A stretch of DNA of 38,646 nt from an uncultured Colwellia sp. (GTDB taxonomy: Bacteria; Pseudomonadota; Gammaproteobacteria; Enterobacterales; Alteromonadaceae). The number at the start of each line of letters is the position of its first letter. The first letter of the stretch is position 1. Made by a program: the position numbers and the translations under genes. The notes beneath the pieces were generated by a model, which saw only the letters and a list, made by a program, of their open reading frames with translations, was not told the origin of the DNA and did no database searches. Positions 1-9,105 of this stretch are shown here, one piece after another. The stretch spans positions 1-38,646 of the forward strand of contig CAJXQM010000026.1 in assembly GCA_913058145.1 (NCBI GenBank). Reading direction: 5' to 3'.

Positions 1-14
1 AGCGAGTAACGCCT

Positions 15-1832
15 GTGTTAGATAAATTAAGAAATGTGGCAATTATTGCTCACGTTGACCACGGAAAAACCACTTTAGTTGATAAATTGTTAGAACAGTC
101 AGGTACGCTAGACGCCCGTGGCGGTCTAGAAGAACGTACAATGGACTCGAATGATATCGAAAAAGAACGTGGTATCACAATCTTAGCTAAAAACACGGCT
201 ATTAACTGGAACGGCTACCGTGTAAACATTGTAGATACTCCTGGCCATGCTGATTTCGGTGGTGAAGTTGAGCGTGTAATGTCAATGGTAGATTCAGTTT
301 TACTTATCGTTGATGCACAAGAAGGTCCTATGCCACAAACGCGTTTCGTAACGAAAAAAGCGTTTGCTCAAGGATTAAAGCCAATTGTTGTTATTAATAA
401 AGTTGATAAGCCTGGCTCTCGCCCTGATTGGGTTATGGACCAAGTTTTTGAATTGTTTGATAACCTTGGCGCGACTGATGAACAACTTGACTTTAAAGTC
501 GTTTACGCTTCAGCAATCAATGGTTGGGCTTCGCTTGAAGAAGGCGTGACTGGCACCGATATGACGCCTTTATTTGATACTATTCTTAAAGAAGTGCCAC
601 AACCAGTAGCGGATCCAGATGGTCCTTTCCAAATGCAAATCTCTCAACTTGATTTCAGCTCTTACTTGGGCGTTATCGGTGTTGGTCGTATTACGCGTGG
701 TTCTGTTAAGCCAAATCAACAAGTAACGATACAATTAGCTAGCGGTGGTGTTCATAATGCTAAAGTTGGTAAAGTATTTGGTTACTTAGGCTTAGAACGT
801 CATGATATTGCGGAAGGCTTTGCTGGTGATATTATTGCCATTACTGGTTTAGGTGAGTTAAAGATATCTGATACGGTTTGTTGTCCAACGGAAGTTGAAG
901 GTTTACCGGCATTATCTGTTGATGAACCTACAATCAACATGACTTTCCAAGTAAACACTTCACCATTTTGTGGTCAAGAAGGTAAATACGTTACTTCACG
1001 TAATATCAAAGATCGTTTAGATAAAGAATTAATTCATAACGTTGCTTTACGTGTTGAACAATTAGAAGATGCTGATAAATTTAAAGTATCAGGTCGTGGT
1101 GAGCTTCACTTAGGCATTTTAATTGAAAACATGCGTCGTGAAGGCTTTGAATTAGCAGTATCACGTCCAGAAGTTATTATTCGTGAAGTGAATGGTGAGT
1201 TACAAGAACCATATGAAACAGTAACGATTGATGTTGAAGAACAGCATCAAGGCCCTATCATGGAAAAAATGGGTGTTCGTAAAGCTGAATTAACAGATAT
1301 GGCACCAGATGGTACTGGTCGTATCCGTATGGACTTTATCATGCCAAGTCGTGGCTTGATTGGTTTCCAAACTGAATTTATGACATTAACGTCAGGTTCT
1401 GGTTTGATTTATCATACATTCTTTGAATACGGCCCTCACAAGGGTGGTGAAATTGGCCAACGTAAAAATGGTGTAATGGTTGGTAACGCAACGGGTAAAG
1501 CATTAACTAACGCTATATTTAACTTACAATCTCGCGGTCGTATGTTAATTGGTCACGGTGTTGATATTTATGAAGGTCAAGTTATTGGTATTCATAGCCG
1601 TGATAACGATTTAACGGTAAATGCTCTTAAAGGTAAGCAGTTAACTAACGTTCGTTCATCAGGTACTGATGAAGCACAAACACTAACGCCACCTATTATT
1701 ATGTCATTAGAACAAGCATTAGAATTTATTGATAATGATGAGTTGGTGGAAGTAACGCCTGAAAGCATCCGTATCCGTAAGAAGTTCTTAAAAGAAAATG
1801 ATCGTAAACGTGAAGGTCGTGGCGTTAAATAA
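15..1832 (+). CDS. typA: Ribosome-associated GTPase TypA/BipA
   Basis: Translational GTPase of the EF-G/LepA superfamily that binds the ribosome and helps 50S assembly and growth at low temperature or under stress. The 605 residues match the family length (about 607 in E. coli). The G1 loop AHVDHGKTT lies at residues 12-20, followed by the [15 protein letters not shown] switch II region and NKVDKPGSR as the G4 motif. The C-terminal half carries the EF-G-like domains and the TypA-specific end. The start is GTG at 15, because translation from it gives MLDKLRN, matching the usual MIEKLRN start. Only 14 bases precede it in the window, so no promoter or clear ribosome binding site can be judged. 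It converges with the glutamine synthetase gene. Confidence 0.97.
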   Translation: MLDKLRNVAIIAHVDHGKTTLVDKLLEQSGTLDARGGLEERTMDSNDIEKERGITILAKNTAINWNGYRVNIVDTPGHADFGGEVERVMSMVDSVLLIVDAQEGPMPQTRFVTKKAFAQGLKPIVVINKVDKPGSRPDWVMDQVFELFDNLGATDEQLDFKVVYASAINGWASLEEGVTGTDMTPLFDTILKEVPQPVADPDGPFQMQISQLDFSSYLGVIGVGRITRGSVKPNQQVTIQLASGGVHNAKVGKVFGYLGLERHDIAEGFAGDIIAITGLGELKISDTVCCPTEVEGLPALSVDEPTINMTFQVNTSPFCGQEGKYVTSRNIKDRLDKELIHNVALRVEQLEDADKFKVSGRGELHLGILIENMRREGFELAVSRPEVIIREVNGELQEPYETVTIDVEEQHQGPIMEKMGVRKAELTDMAPDGTGRIRMDFIMPSRGLIGFQTEFMTLTSGSGLIYHTFFEYGPHKGGEIGQRKNGVMVGNATGKALTNAIFNLQSRGRMLIGHGVDIYEGQVIGIHSRDNDLTVNALKGKQLTNVRSSGTDEAQTLTPPIIMSLEQALEFIDNDELVEVTPESIRIRKKFLKENDRKREGRGVK

Positions 1833-1888
1833 GCCTCGATATACTCTTTAGCTGTTAAGCTTAACGATAAGACTTAATCGTATTATCG

Positions 1889-1921
1889 AAAAAAAACCAC
1901 TTATATGTAAGTGGTTTTTTT
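1889..1921 (+). terminator. Intrinsic terminator of typA
   Basis: A seven-base-pair stem (CCACTTA/TAAGTGG, 1897-1914) with a four-base TATG loop is flanked by an A-run on the left and an eight-T run on the right. It begins 57 bases after the typA stop. The A/T flanks make it usable from both sides, but it best serves typA. Confidence 0.85.
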
Positions 1922-1990
1922 ATGTCTAAAATTTATAAGGGGTATATATACGTTATAAATTCTTGTTTAGTGAGTATAAATAACAGGCAT

Positions 1991-2016
1991 AAAAAAGAGC
2001 CTTATAGGCTCTTTTT
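1991..2016 (-). terminator. Intrinsic terminator of the type III glutamine synthetase gene
   Basis: Inverted repeat GAGCCT/AGGCTC (1997-2011) with a three-base loop, six A on the left and five T on the right. Read on the minus strand it is a stem followed by a U-run, 48 bases after the synthetase stop codon. It forms a back-to-back terminator pair with the typA hairpin. Confidence 0.8.
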
Positions 2017-2063
2017 ATTACTGTTCTAATGACCACTTATGTAAACACGTTACAATAAAGTTA

Positions 2064-4235
2064 TTATTTAATGAATAACATTTCAGCGTATTTAGGTAGT
2101 GGCCATAATTCATCAGCGACTAACATTTCAAGTGCATCACCGTGAATACGCGCTTCAGCCATTAATGGGCAAAGTACGTCAGCACTATGTCGCATATGGG
2201 CTTCAGTATCGGCAAAGTCATGTTTTACAACTTCAGTGTCAATTTTAGCAACTGCAGCCATTAAGGCATTAGTGTGATCGGCCACTTCTTTAGTGATTGT
2301 GATATCTAATTCAATACCTAAATCTAATACAGAAGAGGTAGCGTGACTTAACTCTGATAAGTAAGCGATGGCCGCGGGATAAATCTTAGTTTTAGCGATA
2401 TCACTAACCAATTTCGCCTCAACTTCAATCGCTAAGTTATATTGCTCAGAATAGACTTCATAACGGCTTTCTAATTCAACAGCAGACAAAACACCAGTGC
2501 TAGTGAATAATTCAATCACTTCTTCAGATACTAGTGCAGGTAATGCATCAGCAGTGGTAGGAATATTTTTCAAACCGCGTACTTCAACAGCTTCTTTATG
2601 CCACTCTTCAGAATAACCGTCACCGCCAAATACTGCGTTGCCGTGTAATTCCATTAACTCTTTTAATACACTGATAACAGCAGCTGTTTGATCTTGAGTT
2701 GCTAATGCAACTTCTAACTTCTCAGCAATCCAGTTTAATGAATCAGCAAGCATAGTGTTCATTGCGACTAAGGGACCAGATATTGATTGCTCTGAACCAA
2801 CCGCACGGAACTCAAAACGGTTACCAGTGAATGCGAAAGGAGACGTACGGTTACGATCACCTGGATCGCGGTCAAAGTTAAGAATTTGGTCAAGGCCAAG
2901 GTCCATCTCGCCACCGTCAGTAGAACGTGTAAGTTTACCCGCTTTGATATCATCAAATACTTTCTCTAACTGATCACCTAAGTAAACTGAAAGAATAGCT
3001 GGTGGTGCTTCGTTAGCGCCTAAACGATGATCGTTACCTGCTGAAGCAATAACAGCACGTAATAATGGACCATATTTATGTACACCACGGATAACAGCAC
3101 CACAGAATAATAAAAACTGTAAATTGTCGTGAGGGGTTTTACCTGGGTCTAATAAGTTACCTTGCGTGCTGTTACCAACAGACCAGTTAACGTGCTTACC
3201 TGAACCATTAACACCGGCAAATGGTTTTTCATGTAATAAACATAAGAAACCGTGCTCTTTAGCTGTTTGCTTCATAACAGTCATAAGAAGTTGCTGTTGA
3301 TCAGCACCAACGTTAGCAGCACCGTAATAAGGAGCAAGTTCGAATTGACCAGGAGCCACTTCGTTATGGTGTGTTTTTGCTGGGATACCTAAGCGGTATA
3401 ATTTGTCTTCAAAATCTTGCATAAAAACTTGAACACGTGCAGGAATAGCACCAAAGTAATGATCATCAAATTGTTGACCTTTAGCTGGAGCAGCACCAAA
3501 TAAAGTACGACCTGTTAATAATAAATCAGGGCGACTATTTGCAAAGTTTTCATCAATTAAGAAATATTCTTGCTCAGGACCAGCACTTGAATCTAAATTA
3601 GCGATATCAGTTTCGCCCATTAGTTTAAGTACTTTTTGTCCTGCTTCGTTCATTGCAGCGTTAGAACGTAAAAGAGGTATTTTCTTATCTAGTGCTTCAC
3701 CAGTCCAAGACATGAAAACACTTGGTATCATTAATGTAGCGCCATTAGCGGTATGTTGCATGTAAGCAGGGCTTGTTGGATCCCATGCGGTATAACCACG
3801 CGCAGCGTTAGTCATACGTAAACTACCGTTAGGGAAAGAAGACCCATCGGGTTCGCCTTTAATTAACAGGGTACCAGTAAATTCATTTATCGCATTACCT
3901 TCAGAATTAGTCAGAATAAATGCATCATGCTTTTCTGCTGTAATGTTGGTCATTGGGTAGAAAACGTGGGAGAAAAATTTAGCGCCTTTTGATAAAGCCC
4001 AATCTTTCATTGCAGCAGCAACAATATCTGCAGTAGAGGCGTCTAATACTACGCCTGATTCAATGGTTTTTTTAATTGCTTTAAACGCTTTTTTAGATAA
4101 CGCGTCTTCCATTTTTTGTAAGTTAAAAACATCGGTTGCCCAAATTTGCTTCAACGGGTCAGTCATTTTGCACGATTTTGGTGCACGGTTAGTGATTTGA
4201 TCAATCGCTTGAAGGCGGGTTTGGTTTCCACTCAT
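2064..4235 (-). CDS. glnN: Glutamine synthetase, type III
   Basis: ATP-dependent condensation of ammonia with glutamate. At 723 residues it is far longer than type I enzymes (about 470) and matches the type III (GlnN) class known from Bacteroides and cyanobacteria. Visible motifs are GPEQEYFLID at 219-228, GVNGSGKHVNWS at 341-352 (the ATP-binding signature), NDHRLGANEAPP at 401-412 and FRAVGSEQS near 476-484. The start is supported by AGGAG about seven bases upstream of the ATG. It is a single-gene unit converging on typA, with its own terminator. In E. coli the typA neighbour is the divergent type I glnA, so this is a different enzyme at a related locus. There is no glnL/glnG pair within the window. 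Class assignment is confident; the symbol follows usage for this class. Confidence 0.93.
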   Translation of the reverse strand: MSGNQTRLQAIDQITNRAPKSCKMTDPLKQIWATDVFNLQKMEDALSKKAFKAIKKTIESGVVLDASTADIVAAAMKDWALSKGAKFFSHVFYPMTNITAEKHDAFILTNSEGNAINEFTGTLLIKGEPDGSSFPNGSLRMTNAARGYTAWDPTSPAYMQHTANGATLMIPSVFMSWTGEALDKKIPLLRSNAAMNEAGQKVLKLMGETDIANLDSSAGPEQEYFLIDENFANSRPDLLLTGRTLFGAAPAKGQQFDDHYFGAIPARVQVFMQDFEDKLYRLGIPAKTHHNEVAPGQFELAPYYGAANVGADQQQLLMTVMKQTAKEHGFLCLLHEKPFAGVNGSGKHVNWSVGNSTQGNLLDPGKTPHDNLQFLLFCGAVIRGVHKYGPLLRAVIASAGNDHRLGANEAPPAILSVYLGDQLEKVFDDIKAGKLTRSTDGGEMDLGLDQILNFDRDPGDRNRTSPFAFTGNRFEFRAVGSEQSISGPLVAMNTMLADSLNWIAEKLEVALATQDQTAAVISVLKELMELHGNAVFGGDGYSEEWHKEAVEVRGLKNIPTTADALPALVSEEVIELFTSTGVLSAVELESRYEVYSEQYNLAIEVEAKLVSDIAKTKIYPAAIAYLSELSHATSSVLDLGIELDITITKEVADHTNALMAAVAKIDTEVVKHDFADTEAHMRHSADVLCPLMAEARIHGDALEMLVADELWPLPKYAEMLFIK

Positions 4236-4414
4236 TTTAGGCTCCTAGGCTTATAGATTAAAGGCTGCAAGATATCAGCTTGTTTTTTTCTCAATGTAAA
4301 TCGTAAACTCAGTATTTTAAATGCAATAAACATACCAAAATATAAGGCGCTAATTTCTGTTCAATAAAAATAATCAGAATAGATATCTTCGTTGTAAATA
4401 TACTCGGATAATAA

Positions 4415-4450
4415 CATATTACCACTGACATATTACCACTGACATATTGA
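4415..4450. repeat. Two and a half tandem copies of a 14-bp unit
   Basis: CATATTACCACTGA occurs at 4415-4428 and again at 4429-4442, followed by a partial copy CATATTGA at 4443-4450. It lies in the 282-bp gap between the glutamine synthetase start and the TM2-like gene stop. I see no gene in that gap. It may be a simple replication-slippage product. Confidence 0.7.
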
Positions 4451-4517
4451 AGCCATATTTATTTTATTCTTATTTTTCCTATAAACGACCAAGTGAGTAT
4501 AAAAAATTTACGGCTCT

Positions 4518-4748
4518 TCAACTTCTGTTGTTACTTTTGTATGTTGCGGCATCTATGATTGACCATAAGTGAAACAGCCCTCCAATTATCGCGGGTACAA
4601 CGAGCCACCAAAAAGCATAACCCCCTAAACAAATAATGGCAAAGATGATGGCGGGTATTAAGCGGCCTTGAACTAATTGCCCTAATCCGGGGAAAAATAA
4701 ATTACAAATTGCAGCAATAATATTGCCTGTTGAACCTTGACCTGACAT
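4518..4748 (-). CDS. Small TM2-like membrane protein
   Basis: Predicted 76-residue integral membrane protein with the pattern of TM2-like or bacterial small-membrane families: an early FFPGLGQLVQGR turn (GLGQ and the basic residue are typical), then two long hydrophobic stretches separated by a short Gly-rich loop, ending in HLWSIIDAAT plus a polar tail. I start it at the ATG at 4748, giving MSGQGSTGN, because AAGGTG lies nine bases upstream on the minus strand. A longer reading from 4787 adds 13 residues with no ribosome binding site. It is divergent from yihY with an 83-bp gap. The function of this family is not known to me. Confidence 0.75.
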   Translation of the reverse strand: MSGQGSTGNIIAAICNLFFPGLGQLVQGRLIPAIIFAIICLGGYAFWWLVVPAIIGGLFHLWSIIDAATYKSNNRS

Positions 4749-4831
4749 AACACACCTTGTTGCTAGTAACTTCGTTGCTGATATCATAATATATTATTAA
4801 TCATTACAAAATCACCCAATTGTTAGTAAAT

Positions 4832-5695
4832 ATGAGCTTATTACACGTACTATTTAAAAGAGTGAAGCATTCTTTACTTTGGAGACACACCATATCGTTT
4901 CTTTACTATTTACGAAATCGAGTGATGAAAGAGCAGCTACAAGTTGTTGCGGGTTACCTTTCTTATGTCAGTTTAATGTCACTTGTGCCCTTGATGGTTG
5001 TCGCATTATCTGTGGCAACAGCCTTTCCCATTTTTGCTGATATTCACCACAGTGTTGAACAATTTGTTTATGATAATTTTGTCCCTACGGCTAGTGATGT
5101 AGTACAGCAATATTTATCTGCTTTTGTTGAGAACGCCTCTAAAATGTCTGCTGTGGCTATTTCGTTTTTGTTTGTGGCTGCTTTGTTGTTGATATCTTCT
5201 ATCGATAAAACATTCAATAATATTTGGCAAGTGACTAAAAAGCGAAGAATCATTGCCTCTTTTTCAATGTACTGGATGATATTGACCTTAGGGCCACTTC
5301 TTGTTGGGGCGAGTATCGCTATTACCTCGTATATTTTTTCTCTAGTATCCCTCGGGATTGATGATAGTTTTGGTATCACTAGTTTATTCTTTAGATTATT
5401 ACCTTTACTGTCTTCACTGGCCGCTTTTATGTTGTTGTATATGCTGGTTCCCAATACCACAGTACCCTGTAAATATGCTTTGTCAGGTGCTTTTGTTGCC
5501 GCAGTGTTTTTTGAATTTTCGAAGAAAATCTTTGTAGTATATTTAACGGAATTTCCTTCTTATCAAGCTATTTATGGTGCTTTGGCTATCGTGCCTATTT
5601 TGTTTTTATGGGTTTATTTATCCTGGCTTATTGTTTTAGGTGGCGCTTTAATTACCGTATCTTTACAAGAATATGAATTAGAAACTGAAGGGTAA
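4832..5695 (+). CDS. yihY: YihY/UPF0761 family inner-membrane protein
   Basis: Polytopic membrane protein of the YihY family, historically called RNase BN; that nuclease label belongs to another protein and should not be carried over. Sequence hallmarks are [17 protein letters not shown] near residue 40, [15 protein letters not shown] in the middle and [15 protein letters not shown] at the end, with about six hydrophobic segments. The length of 287 residues is close to the E. coli protein (290). The ATG at 4832 is preferred over an upstream in-frame TTG at 4820; neither has a good ribosome binding site. Its stop is five bases before the dtd start, so the two are co-transcribed, as in E. coli. 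Confidence 0.9.
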   Translation: MSLLHVLFKRVKHSLLWRHTISFLYYLRNRVMKEQLQVVAGYLSYVSLMSLVPLMVVALSVATAFPIFADIHHSVEQFVYDNFVPTASDVVQQYLSAFVENASKMSAVAISFLFVAALLLISSIDKTFNNIWQVTKKRRIIASFSMYWMILTLGPLLVGASIAITSYIFSLVSLGIDDSFGITSLFFRLLPLLSSLAAFMLLYMLVPNTTVPCKYALSGAFVAAVFFEFSKKIFVVYLTEFPSYQAIYGALAIVPILFLWVYLSWLIVLGGALITVSLQEYELETEG

Positions 5696-5699
5696 GTTA

Positions 5700-6137
5700 A
5701 TGATAGCATTACTACAACGAGTGAGCAGTGCAAGTGTTACTGTCGATAGCCAGATAATTGGTGAGATTGAACAGGGATTATTGGTGTTTTTAGCGGTTCA
5801 GCCAGAAGACACTGAAGCTAAAGCAAAACGTCTTGCCGAGCGAGTTGCGACTTATCGACTGTTCAATGATGATAATGATAAAATGAACTTGAATGTAAAA
5901 CAAGTTGATGGTGATATTTTAGTGGTATCACAATTTACGCTTGCTGCAGACACAAAGAGTGGTTTACGTCCCAGTTTTACCACCACAGCAAAACCAGACT
6001 TTAGCAAAGAGTTATATGAATACTTTTGTCAGCAATTACGAGAAAAAGGCTTTAAAGTACCTACAGGGAAATTTGGAGCAGATATGAAAGTAGCGTTATT
6101 AAACGATGGTCCCGTGACATTTACGCTAACCATATAA
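5700..6137 (+). CDS. dtd: D-aminoacyl-tRNA deacylase
   Basis: Hydrolyses D-aminoacyl-tRNAs (and glycyl-tRNA-Ala), recycling tRNAs charged with the wrong amino acid stereoisomer. At 145 residues it has exactly the E. coli length. The two active-site motifs are visible: SQFTLAAD near residue 78 and NDGPVTF near residue 136 (the Gly-Pro motif that provides chiral proofreading). The start ATG is preceded by GAAGGG. It lies five bases after yihY in the conserved yihY-dtd pair and converges with the methyltransferase gene. Confidence 0.97.
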   Translation: MIALLQRVSSASVTVDSQIIGEIEQGLLVFLAVQPEDTEAKAKRLAERVATYRLFNDDNDKMNLNVKQVDGDILVVSQFTLAADTKSGLRPSFTTTAKPDFSKELYEYFCQQLREKGFKVPTGKFGADMKVALLNDGPVTFTLTI

Positions 6138-6147
6138 ATGAAAGGTG

Positions 6148-6166
6148 GTAGCCCCATTTTGGCTAC
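6148..6166. other. Short inverted repeat between convergent genes
   Basis: GTAGCC (6148-6153) and GGCTAC (6161-6166) are separated by seven bases. The right arm covers the last codon and stop of the methyltransferase gene. There is no clear T-run, so it is at best a weak terminator in the 25-bp convergent gap after dtd. Confidence 0.35.
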
Positions 6167-6957
6167 TTGAAATCTACTTGGTGACCCACTTCGATACCAT
6201 GCAGCCAAAATTTTCGCCATTGTAAGAAGAGACCACGGGGTAAATGACTATTTTTGTTCCGTTTTAATAATTTAAATGTTTGCCAATGTTTAGGAATTAA
6301 GTGGATAACAATGTTGAGATAGTTTGGAATATGAAAATAAATTATATTATGTTCACTAGATAACTGCTGTAATACGGTTAGACATAAATTGACTTCATGA
6401 TCAGTTGCATCAGGTAAATTGATGGAAATACAGCCATCGCTATCTATATTATCGAGTAAGCATTCAAGCTGTTTAATGGTTGCATCGAAATTTTGCGCTT
6501 TCTGTTGATAGACATCACAAATAAGCCAATCAAGTGGCATTTTTTCCTTTTGTGCTAACCAGTCATTACTATCAAGGTGAACAATCTCTATTTTTGCGTC
6601 TTCAGGGTTAAAATAACGGATAAAATTTTCAATGACTATCGCGCTATACTCAATGCTTTTTATCGATATTTTATTACAGGTATGCGCTAAAAAACGGTCT
6701 AGATTACCACCGCCCAAGCCCAGCTCAACAATATTTTGGGGTTTGAAAAATAACAAGGGTAATAACATCGCCGTTTGATGGGGTAGGGTTAATTGCCATG
6801 GTTTACGCTTGTGCATAACACTTTGAATAACCTGCTCACCTTCATCATTATTAAAGGCTAACCAACGAAAATATTGATTTTCGCTAACGGATAAGCTTTC
6901 TTCTCCTTGACTTAAATACAGTAATTTTCCTTGTGCTATGTGTTTGGATAATTGCAT
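6163..6957 (-). CDS. Spermidine-synthase-like methyltransferase-fold protein
   Basis: 264-residue Rossmann-fold protein resembling the catalytic half of spermidine synthases. The cofactor loop reads IVELGLGGGNLDRFL near residues 96-110. An acidic end to the next strand (SIEYSAIVIENF) fits the position that contacts the cofactor sugar. LDWLICDVYQQKA near 160 corresponds to the catalytic acidic loop, where true spermidine synthases usually carry DxxD/P-type residues; here that loop is not a good match. So I read it as a SpeE-like paralogue of unknown substrate rather than a polyamine synthase. No ribosome binding site is obvious before the ATG. It is convergent with dtd and divergent from the yiiD-like gene. 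Confidence 0.75.
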   Translation of the reverse strand: MQLSKHIAQGKLLYLSQGEESLSVSENQYFRWLAFNNDEGEQVIQSVMHKRKPWQLTLPHQTAMLLPLLFFKPQNIVELGLGGGNLDRFLAHTCNKISIKSIEYSAIVIENFIRYFNPEDAKIEIVHLDSNDWLAQKEKMPLDWLICDVYQQKAQNFDATIKQLECLLDNIDSDGCISINLPDATDHEVNLCLTVLQQLSSEHNIIYFHIPNYLNIVIHLIPKHWQTFKLLKRNKNSHLPRGLFLQWRKFWLHGIEVGHQVDFK

Positions 6958-7011
6958 AATTATTTAAACGCTCATGACTTGATATAAAACTCGTTAATAT
7001 AAGGATAGATA

Positions 7012-7923
7012 ATGAATACCCTACGCTCACCTAAGACGGTTGATGAATTGAGACAATACTATCAGCTTCGTTGGCAAATATTAAGAAAACCTTGGGGACA
7101 AAAGCAAGGTAGTGAGCAAGATGAATTTGAACAGCAAGCTATTCATAAAATGGTTATTAATGAAAAAGGTGAGGTATTAGCCGTTGGCCGTTTAGAAAAA
7201 GTGGGTAAATGTCAGGGTAAAATTCGCTTTATGGCGGTAAGCGAAACAGCGCAAGGTCAAGGATTAGGTCAGCAAGTAATTAAGGCTTTAGAACAACAAG
7301 CTAGCCAATTAGGTATAAAAGAAATTAACCTAAACGCTCGTGAGAGTGCGGTAGGATTTTATCAAAGATTGGGTTATAAAAATGTAAAGTTTTCTCATAC
7401 ACTTTTTGATGAAATTAAACATTACACCATGGTAAAACAGTTGAGTGTACACCCTTTACATCAAACGGAACTTGCTCAATCATTACAAGACATTTGGCAT
7501 AAAACAATTCCTTTGAGCAACGCTATGGAATTAGAAATAAGTTATTATGATGGTAAAAAATTGATGACTCATTGTGATGCAGAGTTTAATCAAAATTTAC
7601 ATCATACTATGTTTGCCGGCAGCATTTATACCTTAGCAACATTAACGGGTTGGGGTTGGGTTTATCTTGCCCTTCAAGCACAGCAAAAGATACAGGATAA
7701 GCTGCGTGGAGATATTGTTCTGGCAGAGGCTAATATAAAATATCATGCGCCAATTAAAGGATTGGCTTATGGACAAGTTGTCCAACAGGATGTTTCAGGG
7801 CAATTTGATAACTTACTGCAAGGTAAAAAAGCGCGTATCAAATTGGTAGCACATGTCTACTGTGGTGAAAAAATAGCGGCAACGTTTAACGCTAGCTATG
7901 TTGTATTGCCTAGTAACGATTAA
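7012..7923 (+). CDS. yiiD: GNAT acetyltransferase fused to YiiD-type hotdog thioesterase domain
   Basis: Two-domain protein like E. coli YiiD. Residues 1-145 form a GNAT fold, with the acetyl-CoA pyrophosphate loop in AVSETAQGQGLGQQV (QGQGLG near residue 87) and the terminal NARESAVGFYQRLGY motif. Residues 155-303 are the YiiD_C hotdog domain, with HHTMFAGSIYTLATLTGWG near 198. From memory, the E. coli homologue was linked to malonyl-ACP decarboxylation in fatty-acid initiation; treat that as a lead, not established for this protein. AAGGA precedes the ATG at good spacing. The yihY-dtd-yiiD order matches E. coli, apart from the inserted methyltransferase gene. The next gene begins six bases after its stop. 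Confidence 0.85.
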   Translation: MNTLRSPKTVDELRQYYQLRWQILRKPWGQKQGSEQDEFEQQAIHKMVINEKGEVLAVGRLEKVGKCQGKIRFMAVSETAQGQGLGQQVIKALEQQASQLGIKEINLNARESAVGFYQRLGYKNVKFSHTLFDEIKHYTMVKQLSVHPLHQTELAQSLQDIWHKTIPLSNAMELEISYYDGKKLMTHCDAEFNQNLHHTMFAGSIYTLATLTGWGWVYLALQAQQKIQDKLRGDIVLAEANIKYHAPIKGLAYGQVVQQDVSGQFDNLLQGKKARIKLVAHVYCGEKIAATFNASYVVLPSND

Positions 7924-7929
7924 GAGATA

Positions 7930-8823
7930 ATGACAATGATGAGTAATAAAGAGAATAAACAGCGTAAGACCTTATCTGTTGGTATTATTGGCTGTGGTTG
8001 GCTCGGTAAAGCATTGGCTGCGCGTTTATTAGGGCAGGGCACCTCGGTACTTGCGACCAGTAGTCAACAAGGCAATGTTGAGCAATTGAATGAGCAAGGA
8101 ATAGAGGCACAGCAATTACTATTGCCGTCCCGCATAAAACAACTTGGTCAGCATGATATTTTTAATCAACAATGCTTAGTGATTGCCATTACCCCTAAAT
8201 TTAGGCAAGGCCAAACTGACTATGGGATAAAAGTTGAGCAACTTGTTGATGCTGCTAAAGAACAAGGTATTGTGCAGCGCATTATTCTATTGTCGAGTAC
8301 TGCTGTGTATCAGGGGTTCGAAGGATTAGTTGATGAAAATACTAACCTAAATCTAGTCGAATCAAGCTTAGTAGCATTAGGCTCAGTGAAACCAGACTTA
8401 GTGGAAAAAGCGCCGATACTATATACAGCTGAACAAGCGGTATTGAATTTTTACCGACAAGGAAGTGTATTAAGGTTAGCTGGTTTAGTGGGGCCAGAGC
8501 GACATCCGGGTAAGTTCTTGTTGGCTAAGAGAACGTTAAAAAACTCTACTGCACCGGTTAATTTAATTCATCAACAAGATGCTGTGGGTTTGATATTGTC
8601 TTTATTAACGTCAGCGTCACCGCAGGGGGTTTTCAATGGCGTTAGCGACACTCATGTGACTAAAGCACTCTATTATCAAGCTGCGGCGAAATCACTGGGG
8701 GTTGAATTGCCCACTTTTAGTGCTGACAAAGTGTTGGACTCTACTCGTATTGTGAGTGGTGATAAAGCCAAACAACAATTAGGTTATTCATTTATTTACC
8801 CTGACCTGCTTGCTTGGTTATAA
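7930..8823 (+). CDS. YeeZ-like NAD(P)-dependent epimerase/dehydratase family protein
   Basis: Extended short-chain dehydrogenase of the YeeZ type. The nucleotide-binding turn GIIGCGWLGKALAARLL is at residues 18-34, an ILLSSTAVYQG strand and active-site region lies near 118, and LRLAGLVGPERHPGKF lies near 182, a sequence very typical of YeeZ. The substrate is unknown. The start is ambiguous: ATG codons occur at 7930, 7936 and 7939, and the AAGAGA at 7922-7927 is best spaced for 7936 or 7939, so the protein may be two or three residues shorter. It forms an operon with the yiiD-like gene (six-base gap). Confidence 0.85.
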   Translation: MTMMSNKENKQRKTLSVGIIGCGWLGKALAARLLGQGTSVLATSSQQGNVEQLNEQGIEAQQLLLPSRIKQLGQHDIFNQQCLVIAITPKFRQGQTDYGIKVEQLVDAAKEQGIVQRIILLSSTAVYQGFEGLVDENTNLNLVESSLVALGSVKPDLVEKAPILYTAEQAVLNFYRQGSVLRLAGLVGPERHPGKFLLAKRTLKNSTAPVNLIHQQDAVGLILSLLTSASPQGVFNGVSDTHVTKALYYQAAAKSLGVELPTFSADKVLDSTRIVSGDKAKQQLGYSFIYPDLLAWL

Positions 8824-8854
8824 TACTATTTGTTGAAAGCTTACGGGACTTATT

Positions 8855-9103
8855 TTGCATTTATTATCGACCACCTTTCTTGCTCGCCATCAATCTACAT
8901 TACTACTTGTTATTATCTGGTTACATGTATCAGTACTTGATCTGTTTTACATTACCTATAGTGGTCCGGTTTTTTTATGGCAAGATAACACCAAATTACT
9001 TACATTAGCAGTGCATTTTTCAATTGCTCTTGCTACGACAGGTTTATATAAAGTAATTTCTCCAGCCCGAGTGAACAAGTCGCAAAAATTAGGCGAACAA
9101 TAA
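8855..9103 (+). CDS. Small hypothetical membrane protein upstream of dusC
   Basis: 82-residue open frame beginning with TTG, filling the gap between the YeeZ-like gene (31 bases before) and dusC (stop two bases before the dusC ATG). It has two hydrophobic stretches, TLLLVIIWLHVSVLDLFYI and a second around LAVHFSIALATTGLYKVI, and a basic C-terminal tail, consistent with a two-span inner-membrane protein. The tight packing supports translation. An overlapping alternative frame (8814-9008) looks less protein-like and ends well short of dusC. No family recognised. Confidence 0.55.
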   Translation: MHLLSTTFLARHQSTLLLVIIWLHVSVLDLFYITYSGPVFLWQDNTKLLTLAVHFSIALATTGLYKVISPARVNKSQKLGEQ

Positions 9104-9105
9104 TA

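Noticed and set aside
4236..4517. Possible sigma54 promoter or NtrC site for the glutamine synthetase gene
   Set aside because: No GG-N10-GC pattern in the right orientation and distance was found.
4820..4831. TTG start for yihY four codons upstream of the ATG
   Set aside because: No better ribosome binding site and the ATG gives a length closer to the family.
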